Shown piece by piece: positions 34,744-41,251 of a stretch of DNA of 64,000 bases. The position numbers and the translations under genes were made by a program. Every line of letters starts with the position of its first letter. Position 1 is the stretch's first letter. The notes below the pieces were generated by a model. That model saw only the letters and a list, made by a program, of their open reading frames with translations, did no database searches and was not told the DNA's origin. The stretch is from NCBI GenBank assembly GCA_945890485.1, contig CAMDCN010000008.1, forward strand, positions 62,001 to 126,000. The letters run 5' to 3'. Origin of the DNA: Candidatus Sulfopaludibacter sp. SbA3 (GTDB taxonomy: Bacteria > Acidobacteriota > Terriglobia > Bryobacterales > Bryobacteraceae).

Positions 34744-35967
34744 CTATCCAGCCAGCAATGTTTTGCGGAGCCAATCCAGAGATTGGATCACCGCTAGGCC
34801 GCGTACGCGGTGGCGGTCCCCGAATAGCTTCAACTGCCGGCAGTGGACATGCTGCGGCGTGGCGAGGCCCACATAGCAAAGTCCGGCCTGTTCGCCTTCG
34901 GCGTAGCCGGTCAGCGAGAGGGCGTAGGTAGCGCCAGTCAGGTCGCGCGCCCCTTGGGCCATCGCAATGGCGACGGGTTCGGAGACGGCGGTATGGGCGC
35001 TGAGCATGGCGGGGTCGACGCCGAGGAGCTTGGTCTTCATCGCGTCGGTATAGGTTTGAAACCCGCCCGCGTAGTAGGCGCTGCTGCCGGACGTTTCGGT
35101 GATGCGGCCGCCGAGCAGGCCGGCGGTGATGCTCTCGGCCGTGGCCAGGGTCGCGTTCTGTGCCAGCAGGAGACGGCCGACGGACTGTTCCAGTGTCGCG
35201 CCGTCCGAGCTGTAGATCCGATCGCCCAACAACGCAACGATGGGGTCGGCTACTGCGGCCAGCAGTTGTTCCGCCTCCGCTTCCTCGTCAGTCCGGGCGC
35301 GGAAATGGATGTGGACATCGCCGGGGGCGGCCAGGATCGTCGTCACCGGGTTCGTGTATTGGGTGTAAATGGGCGCGATCAACGCATCCAGGTCGCTTTC
35401 GCCGATGCCGGCGACGCGGTACCAACGGGTGCGAATTACAGACGGCGGAATCAGCTGGCGAAGCCGGGGAAGGATCTGATCCTGTACCATCGGCTTCAAC
35501 TCGCGCGGCGGGCCAGGAAGGAGCGCGACATAGCGACCCTCGGCCGGAGAGATCCAAAGGCCGGGAGCGGTGCCGTTCGGATTGGGAAGAACCTGCGCTC
35601 CCGCCAGGACGTTGGCCTGGCGCCGATTGTTGTCACTCGGGCTTCGCCCAAACTTGGAGAAGCGTTCGATAATCGCCTCCCAGATGGCGGGGTCGAAGTG
35701 CTGTTCTAGGCCGAGCGCGGCGGCGCAAGCGTCGCGGGTGACATCATCTTCAGTGGGGCCCAGGCCGCCGGTAAGGATGACGAGCTCGGATCGCGAGGAG
35801 CTACTGCGGATCTCGTTCGTCAGTCGCACGCGATCATCGCCTATGATGCACTTGGCGACGACTTCGATGCCGAGGTCGTTCAAGTGCTGTGTCAGGTAAA
35901 GCGAGTTGGTGTCGACTTTTCCAGGGGTGAGCAGTTCGCTGCCCACGGCGATGATTTCGGCATTCAT
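34744..35967 (-). CDS. cinA: CinA: NMN deamidase / competence-damage protein
   Basis: The protein is 407 residues from ATG 35967; the frame is open further upstream but the family N-terminus MNAEIIAVGSELLTPGK begins here. The N-terminal MoaB/MogA-like domain has GGLGPTEDDVTRDACA (a COG1058 signature) and PGPPRELKPMV. The C-terminal PncC-type domain (about 250 on) has TAESITAGLLGGRITETSGSS, DAMKTKLLGVD and a late YALSLTGYAE segment. CinA recycles NAD-related metabolites by deamidating NMN and hydrolysing ADP-ribose. It is the last gene of the rimO-yacG-pgpA run and starts 4 bases after the propeller gene. Confidence 0.93.
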   Translation of the reverse strand: MNAEIIAVGSELLTPGKVDTNSLYLTQHLNDLGIEVVAKCIIGDDRVRLTNEIRSSSSRSELVILTGGLGPTEDDVTRDACAAALGLEQHFDPAIWEAIIERFSKFGRSPSDNNRRQANVLAGAQVLPNPNGTAPGLWISPAEGRYVALLPGPPRELKPMVQDQILPRLRQLIPPSVIRTRWYRVAGIGESDLDALIAPIYTQYTNPVTTILAAPGDVHIHFRARTDEEAEAEQLLAAVADPIVALLGDRIYSSDGATLEQSVGRLLLAQNATLATAESITAGLLGGRITETSGSSAYYAGGFQTYTDAMKTKLLGVDPAMLSAHTAVSEPVAIAMAQGARDLTGATYALSLTGYAEGEQAGLCYVGLATPQHVHCRQLKLFGDRHRVRGLAVIQSLDWLRKTLLAG

Positions 35968-35971
35968 AGAC

Positions 35972-36997
35972 TTAAGAGATGGCGCGACCGGGAATACCGA
36001 CATCGAGCCGGTAGATCGTATTGGTGGTGGAGATGGCCATGGCGCCGGAGGGCGTAAAGGCGAGGCCAACCATGCCAGGGCCGCTGACGAACAGGCTGGG
36101 TTCCCGGTCCGGCGTCAGGCGTACGATGCCCCGCCGGCCACCGTGCGACGCGGCGACGTAGAGATTGCCTTCTATGTCGAACGCCAAGCCTTGGGGACGG
36201 CCCAAACCACGATAGAACACCTCCACTTCGCCATCACGCGAAATGCGGTGGACGCAGTCGTAGCTGGAGGTGGTGGGGCCGGTCACGTACAGGTAGCCCT
36301 CGGGACCGAATGCCAAGTGGTACGCCGCAATGGAGGGTTCAATGGTCGCGAAGACATAGATCTGACGATCTCGTGAAATCTTGAAGATGGTGCCGGAGCG
36401 GTCGCCGACGTAAAGGTTTTCGTCCTCGTCGAAAGCCAAGCCGGTGGCTACCCCCATGCCTTCGACGTACACGGCCATCTCCCCGCGGGGCGAGACTTCG
36501 TAGACGATACCCTCATGACGGGAAGAAACATACAGTATGCCGTCGCTGTCGAAAGCGAGGGCCGTCGCGTTCATGATGTCGGTGAGAAACGGCTGGGCGC
36601 CGTCCTTGGTGTCAATGCGATAGACGCTGACCGGCGTCCTCTGGCCGCGAGAGCCGGAAAACGTTGTGAAAATCTGACCAAAGCTATCGACAGCCGGGCT
36701 GGTGACCGGGTGCAGACCTTCGGCCAGCGGGATACCGATATCGCAAAACCACGGAGAACTGACCGTTTGGCCACTTGCGATCATCAACTCGCCGGTGGCG
36801 TTCTCCGGTACCCGGGCAATGACGAGCGAATCGGAGCCGACGACGATGGGAGCAAAACTTTCGCCGAGCAGCACGCGCGGCCGCGAGGCGTGGGCGAAAC
36901 CCTTGCCGCGAATGCGCAGTTCCCCACCGGGAATGGCTGCTTCCGGGGACACCTGAGAGATCTGCGGAGCGGGATCGGACACTTTGCGGGGGGGCAT
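35972..36997 (-). CDS. TIG-domain plus NHL-type beta-propeller protein
   Basis: The product is 341 residues from ATG 36997; the longer frame upstream runs through pgpA and is not real coding. The first ~85 residues look like an IPT/TIG immunoglobulin-like domain (ISQVSPEAAIPGGELRIRGKGF). The remaining part has repeated NHL/SMP-30-like blades (ALAFDSDGILYVSSR, GLAFDEDENLYVGDR, LAFGPEGYLYVTGP, GLAFDIEGNLYVAAS). There is no signal peptide. Its place inside a housekeeping operon, 16 bases after pgpA and 4 before cinA, is unexpected. A binding or scaffold function is likely; no catalytic residues are claimed. Confidence 0.75.
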   Translation of the reverse strand: MPPRKVSDPAPQISQVSPEAAIPGGELRIRGKGFAHASRPRVLLGESFAPIVVGSDSLVIARVPENATGELMIASGQTVSSPWFCDIGIPLAEGLHPVTSPAVDSFGQIFTTFSGSRGQRTPVSVYRIDTKDGAQPFLTDIMNATALAFDSDGILYVSSRHEGIVYEVSPRGEMAVYVEGMGVATGLAFDEDENLYVGDRSGTIFKISRDRQIYVFATIEPSIAAYHLAFGPEGYLYVTGPTTSSYDCVHRISRDGEVEVFYRGLGRPQGLAFDIEGNLYVAASHGGRRGIVRLTPDREPSLFVSGPGMVGLAFTPSGAMAISTTNTIYRLDVGIPGRAIS

Positions 36998-37013
36998 GAT
37001 TGGTAGTAAGGGC

Positions 37014-37463
37014 CTAATACAGATTGTTCCACCCGGCCACCTGCATGACAACCGCTCCGAAGACGCCGGCAAGCAAATCGTCGAAGATAATGCCATAGCC
37101 GCCAGGGAGCTTTTCCACACGGCGGATGGGCCAGGGCTTGGTAATGTCGAAGAAACGGAAGAGGACGAAAGCCAGCAGCCAGGCTTGCCAAGTGCTCGTA
37201 TGAACGGCTGCGGCAAGGGTGATCCACTGGCCGAGCACCTCGTCGATGACGACGTCCTGCGGGTCCTTTCGGCCGGTAACCCGGGCATGGACATCAGCGG
37301 CCCAGATGCCGGGGATGAGGAAGATCGCAGTCAGGATCCACGGAGAAACGGGGACCAGATAAGCCACGAGGAGCCCGCCGATGGCGCCGGCCGTGCCGGG
37401 GCCTTTGGGGAACCGTCCGCACCCGAACCAGGTAGCCAGCTGGCTAGCGATCTGATTCGTCAT
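37014..37463 (-). CDS. pgpA: Phosphatidylglycerophosphatase A
   Basis: The 149-residue integral membrane protein has the PgpA signature: [20 protein letters not shown] at the N-terminus, then [19 protein letters not shown] and [30 protein letters not shown]. The Asp and Glu residues in these motifs bind metal and catalyse removal of phosphate from phosphatidylglycerophosphate, the last step in phosphatidylglycerol synthesis. The start overlaps the end of yacG by 20 bases. Confidence 0.93.
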   Translation of the reverse strand: MTNQIASQLATWFGCGRFPKGPGTAGAIGGLLVAYLVPVSPWILTAIFLIPGIWAADVHARVTGRKDPQDVVIDEVLGQWITLAAAVHTSTWQAWLLAFVLFRFFDITKPWPIRRVEKLPGGYGIIFDDLLAGVFGAVVMQVAGWNNLY

Positions 37464-37623
37464 CCAGGTCCAGATTGGCGAGTTCGTTGGGACTCAGCGG
37501 CGTGGAGATCACATACTTTTCATCGGCCCAGTTGCCAAGGTCGACGAGTTTGCAGCGCTCGCTGCAAAAGGGCATGAAGGGGTCGCTCAGAGTGACTGGC
37601 TTCTTGCAGATAGGGCACTTCAT
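37444..37623 (-). CDS. yacG: DNA gyrase inhibitor YacG-like zinc protein
   Basis: This 59-residue gene was read by hand from the minus strand. It starts [12 protein letters not shown], has the zinc ligands CPIC (Cys3, Cys6) and CSERC (Cys19, Cys23), then [16 protein letters not shown], and an acidic end LDLDDESDR. This is the YacG pattern: a treble-clef zinc finger with WxxExY and an acidic tail. YacG binds GyrB in Escherichia coli and inhibits gyrase. It lies 6 bases after rimO and its last 20 bases overlap pgpA, so the operon is tightly packed. Confidence 0.9.
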   Translation of the reverse strand: MKCPICKKPVTLSDPFMPFCSERCKLVDLGNWADEKYVISTPLSPNELANLDLDDESDR

Positions 37624-37629
37624 GATCGG

Positions 37630-39078
37630 TTATCGATGGGGGAGCGCGTTCGGAGTGGAGTGGGCGGCCAGAATCGGGAAATGATGCTGCGCCGACTGGA
37701 TCGGGCTGCCGACGTCGACAAGGTTGCCGACGAGGTCGTAGTCATGGGCTTCGGTGACCAGGAGACGGCGGATCTGGCCAGCCGCGAGGACGCCTTCGCC
37801 GGGGTCGGAGATGTAGCAGACGCCATCGATTTCAGGCGCTTGCGTCGAGAGGCGCGCCTGCCAAAGCAAGTCAGACTCCGACGACGGCCCTTCCACCAGG
37901 ACGCTCATCTCCTTGCCAATCAGGGCCTGGTTGGCCTTCTTGCTGATCTTGCGCTGGATGGACATCAGGCGGCGTTTGCGGTTGTAGATGGTCTTTGCGT
38001 CCACCTTCTGATCAAGGTGATAGCTTTCGCTGGTCTCTTCATCCGAGTAGGAGAAGACGCCGAGGCGATCGAACTGGGCAGCCTGGACGAACTGGCAGAG
38101 CTCTTCGAAATCGCTTTCCGTCTCGCCGGGAAAACCGACGATCATCGACGTCCGAACGGCAACGCCTGGGATGGTTTTGCGGATGTTCTCAAGTAGCTTC
38201 AGGAACGCATCGCCATGCTGGCCGCGCTTCATGCGTTTGAGCACGTTGCGGGAGGCATGCTGAAGCGGCATGTCGATGTACTTGACGAGATGAGGATGGG
38301 CCGCGATGGCTTCGAGCAGAACCGGGGTGACGCGATTGGGATAGGCGTAGAGGAAACGAACCCACTTCTCGTAGGGCGTTTCGATCTCCGCGAGGCGCGT
38401 CAGCAGGGTAGCCAGGCCGTTCTTCAATCCGAGGTCTTCGCCGTAGCTGGTCACGTCCTGGCCAATCAGGTTAATTTCGCGGACGCCTTCGTCGAACAGG
38501 CGGCGCGCTTCAATGATGAGGCCTTCGAAGCGGCGGCTGCGGAACTGGCCGCGGAATTGCGGGATGACGCAGAAGGTGCAAGGGTGGTCGCAGCCTTCGG
38601 CAATCTTGATGTAGGCGTGGTGCTTTGGCGTCGTGCGGATGCGGGGCGAACCTTCGTGGTAGAGGAACGGCTCGAGCGGATTCTTCGCGGGTTCGAGGCC
38701 TTCGCAGAGCGCGGCGATGTTGGCGAGTTCGTTGGTGCCGATGACGGCATCGACCTCGGGCATGTTAGCGACAATATCGGCGCGGTGGCGCTCGACGAGG
38801 CATCCGGCGACGATTAAGCGTTGGGCGCGGCCGGTCTCCTTGTACTGGGCCATCTCGAGGATCGTGTCGATCGACTCTTTTTTGGCCGGGTCAATGAAGG
38901 AACAGGTGTTGACGACGATTACATCGGCGTCTTCGGGGTGGGGGGTGAGCTCGTGCCCTTTGGAGACGAGGTCGCCCATCATCACTTCTGAGTCGACGAG
39001 GTTTTTGGGGCAGCCGAGACTAACGAAACCGATTTTCAAGGTAGCTTTCAGTTTAGCATTCGGTCTCGGTGGAGCCAC
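37630..39078 (-). CDS. rimO: Ribosomal protein S12 methylthiotransferase RimO
   Basis: The 482-residue product has the three RimO domains. The N-terminal UPF0004 domain carries cluster Cys in SLGCPKN, NTCSF and AGCLVE. The radical SAM domain has GCDHPCTFCVIPQFRGQFRSR (C-x3-C-x2-C). A TRAM domain ends the protein. The SLGCPKNLVDSE opening and INLIGQDVTSYGED are RimO hallmarks that separate it from MiaB. It adds a methylthio group to a conserved Asp of ribosomal protein S12. The start is uncertain: GTG 39078 has no clear ribosome site, and a TTG a few codons downstream (LKIGFVSLGC) is possible. Confidence 0.93.
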   Translation of the reverse strand: MAPPRPNAKLKATLKIGFVSLGCPKNLVDSEVMMGDLVSKGHELTPHPEDADVIVVNTCSFIDPAKKESIDTILEMAQYKETGRAQRLIVAGCLVERHRADIVANMPEVDAVIGTNELANIAALCEGLEPAKNPLEPFLYHEGSPRIRTTPKHHAYIKIAEGCDHPCTFCVIPQFRGQFRSRRFEGLIIEARRLFDEGVREINLIGQDVTSYGEDLGLKNGLATLLTRLAEIETPYEKWVRFLYAYPNRVTPVLLEAIAAHPHLVKYIDMPLQHASRNVLKRMKRGQHGDAFLKLLENIRKTIPGVAVRTSMIVGFPGETESDFEELCQFVQAAQFDRLGVFSYSDEETSESYHLDQKVDAKTIYNRKRRLMSIQRKISKKANQALIGKEMSVLVEGPSSESDLLWQARLSTQAPEIDGVCYISDPGEGVLAAGQIRRLLVTEAHDYDLVGNLVDVGSPIQSAQHHFPILAAHSTPNALPHR

Positions 39079-39146
39079 TGTCTGGCTATCACGATAAGAT
39101 TATCGGCAGGTTGATTCGTAATGCCGAACAGCGGAAAAGAACGTAA

Positions 39147-39296
39147 AACGGGACGGCGGCAGGGGATCTGTCCGGCCCGACGTCAGCGGACGAGCTGAAC
39201 GAGATTGCCCTTCGTTGTGCTCGGCGCCCGGCGCTCTCGATGGCGAGCGAGGAAGAGATTCAGGGTTACGACGAGATCGGTGTACCGGCAAAATGA
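39147..39296 (+). pseudogene. Remnant of a VapB-type antitoxin (3' end)
   Basis: A stop at 39144 is followed by 49 codons reading about TSADELNEIALRCARRPALS and MASEEEIQGYDEIGVPAK. This resembles the tail of VapB/PSK-type antitoxins, which often end in a DEILGYDEHGLP-like motif. The N-terminal DNA-binding part is missing, and no start codon fits. The stop overlaps the next fragment's ATG (ATGA), which is the usual vapBC junction. The assignment rests on the motif and on the vapC remnant that follows. Confidence 0.5.
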
Positions 39297-39483
39297 CCGT
39301 CCTCCCATCCGTCCTTTCGACCATTGGGCAGGATGAGCCGGAACGGTCCGACTTCGTGCGACTCCTGGAGTGTGCTCCTCGACCGCTGCTTTCGCTCGTC
39401 GATCCGGGATGGAGATTATGGCATTCGTTCAGGAGCAACTCACAATTGCACTAACCGAATTCCGGCGTTATGGAAAGGGCCGG
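39293..39483 (+). pseudogene. Remnant of a VapC-type PIN toxin, deleted and frameshifted
   Basis: The first part reads MTVLPSVLSTIGQDEPERSD and FVRLLECAPRPLLSLV, matching the N-terminus of VapC (M-VxDSSVLxAILxxEPER..., ...APRPLLSAV). After about 39400 the match moves to another frame: GMEIMAFVQEQLTIALTEFR, then RYGKGR (39406-39483), which matches the VapC segment just before the GDCFAYALA motif. About 30 residues of the PIN core are missing between the two parts, and the catalytic GDCF end is absent. The first Asp of the PIN active site is also replaced (VLPSS-like context instead of VxDSS). The toxin cannot be functional. Confidence 0.65.
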
Positions 39484-39486
39484 CCG

Positions 39487-40560
39487 CTACCCCACCTCCT
39501 CATTAGCCCTTCGCAGCAGCCCTCTCATCGATGCGATGCAGTATGCCACTCCGGCTCTCCGCATCCCCACATCGCCAGCGAATTCCGGCACGTGATCCGG
39601 GACGATAATCCCATTGAAGCGGACCTCCCGTAGCGCCTTCATCACCTGATACATATCGACGTAGCCATCGTCCTGGAACGTCTCGACGAAGCGCGGCAGC
39701 GGCCCGGAGACGTTGCGGAAATGGACGTCGAGGATTTTCCCGCGGCGGCCGTAGTCGGCAATCATTCCGAAGATATCCTTGCCCATCTTGTTGCCGCCTT
39801 CCATCCACGTGCCGACGCAGAAGGTGAGCCCCCAGGCCCTGGAATTGCCCGCAATCTGCTCCGCGCGCGCGTAGCCGTCGGCGTGGACGAGTACCTTGGC
39901 CACGCCGTTCATCATCGCCAACGGCGGGTCGTCCGGGTGCAGGGCCAGTTTCACCCCGGCCTTCTCGGCGACCGGGAGCACGGCCTTCATAAAGTAGGTG
40001 TAGGTTGCCCATATCTCGTCGGCGGAGTACTCGCGGTCGAAGGCTCGTTTCTCCACCTTCGCGCGGAAGTCGGTTTCGGAGAACTCGCGGGCGCGGTAGC
40101 CACGAGGCGAATCGACCAGTGCCGTGGTGTAGGTATTGGCCGGGTGCCAGTCGTAGTCGGAGACCGGGATGCCGAGGCGTCCGCAGTCGCGGAGGAAGCG
40201 GCAGTACTTTTCGATGAGTTCGTCTCGGCGGCCGCGTCCGAGTTGCACGTCGAGATCGCGGTAGGTGTAGTCGACGGCGGAGAAGATTTCCATGCGGAAG
40301 CGGCGCAGGCGCTCCTGCGTGGCCTTCATGAAGTCGAAGGAGGCGTCGGCGCCGAACTCGATGCGGGCCCAGCGGATACCGAGTTGTTGGAGGAAGAGCA
40401 GATCGCCGTCGGACAGGCTCTTGATGGGCATGCGATGGGAGAGTTTGATGTTGGCGGGGTCGTACTCGTCGATCTTGCGGCCGGGGCCGCGCTGGTTGGG
40501 GAGTTGGGCGTGCAGAGCGGCGGTGGAAGAGGCGAGGGCGAACAGGCGGCGAGTCAGCAT
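39487..40560 (-). CDS. Exported mannonate-dehydratase-like protein (UxuA family)
   Basis: The 357-residue protein is a TIM-barrel enzyme of the mannonate dehydratase / sugar isomerase type. It has GVKLALHPDDPP, TFCVGTWMEGG, VHFRNV, FQDDGYVDMYQVMKALREV and PDHVPEFAGD, which contain the His, Cys and Asp residues that hold the metal in UxuA. UxuA removes water from D-mannonate in hexuronate breakdown. The N-terminus MLTRRLFALASSTAALHAQ is a Tat-like signal (TRRLFA plus hydrophobic stretch), which would export the protein; usual UxuA is cytoplasmic. No other hexuronate genes are nearby. Confidence 0.78.
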   Translation of the reverse strand: MLTRRLFALASSTAALHAQLPNQRGPGRKIDEYDPANIKLSHRMPIKSLSDGDLLFLQQLGIRWARIEFGADASFDFMKATQERLRRFRMEIFSAVDYTYRDLDVQLGRGRRDELIEKYCRFLRDCGRLGIPVSDYDWHPANTYTTALVDSPRGYRAREFSETDFRAKVEKRAFDREYSADEIWATYTYFMKAVLPVAEKAGVKLALHPDDPPLAMMNGVAKVLVHADGYARAEQIAGNSRAWGLTFCVGTWMEGGNKMGKDIFGMIADYGRRGKILDVHFRNVSGPLPRFVETFQDDGYVDMYQVMKALREVRFNGIIVPDHVPEFAGDVGMRRAGVAYCIASMRGLLRRANEEVG

Positions 40561-40573
40561 CGCCGGGATTCTA

Positions 40574-41239
40574 TCACTGCGAAGTGACGGGTTCGCAGAG
40601 GATGGTGATCTCCCCCACCTGGGTGGCGCAGTAGTGTTTGCGGTCTCGTGGATGGTTGATGAGCTGGATCAGCAGCCGGGAAGAGTCTAACCAACTAACT
40701 TGCGGGGAGACCTCGCTGGGAGGTTGGGCGAGGTAGGCCCAACCCCCATAGGCAATGGTCGCATTTGGAAACCAAGTTCTTCGCACCGCCACGGTTGCCG
40801 AGCCGGGGTCAAGCCCGTCGGTCACATTGAATCGAACGATGGCGGCGTGTCGACCGTCGGGTGAATAGATCGGACGCTCTCGCCGAACATCCAGAGGTTG
40901 CATCAGGAGTAGCGCGAGCAGCCAAACACCAGCAAATAGCGCGACGATTGCGGTGGAGAACACTATCGGAACCCGTAGCCAAGGAGAGGCAATCCGATAG
41001 CAATACCCGCAAACGGTAGCAAACGCCAACGGGATGGTTCCACGCTCGAAATACGGCCAGAAATCACTGAATTCGGCCGGTCCCGCTCCAGAGCCGGCAA
41101 ACCAAAAGACGGCAATGATGGCCGCACAATAACCCGAGAACCACCGCAGCACGGTGATGCGCTTGTAGGTGGCATACACAAAGACCGCCACGCTGACTGC
41201 GAGCAGCAGGACCAGGTAAGTGGATGGTTCCCACTGCAT
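40574..41239 (-). CDS. Membrane protein of unknown function
   Basis: I do not recognise this 221-residue protein. It has about four membrane helices in its first 115 residues (YLVLLLAVSVAVFVYA; FSGYCAAIIAVFWFAG; a weaker one; VFSTAIVALFAGVWLLALLL). A ~100-residue hydrophilic C-terminal domain follows, with YSPDGRHAAIVRFNV and two late Cys in HYCATQVGEITILCEP. The gene sits between two secreted-protein genes on the same strand, 12 to 13 bases from each. Confidence 0.65.
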   Translation of the reverse strand: MQWEPSTYLVLLLAVSVAVFVYATYKRITVLRWFSGYCAAIIAVFWFAGSGAGPAEFSDFWPYFERGTIPLAFATVCGYCYRIASPWLRVPIVFSTAIVALFAGVWLLALLLMQPLDVRRERPIYSPDGRHAAIVRFNVTDGLDPGSATVAVRRTWFPNATIAYGGWAYLAQPPSEVSPQVSWLDSSRLLIQLINHPRDRKHYCATQVGEITILCEPVTSQ

Positions 41240-41251
41240 CGGTTCGAGGCG

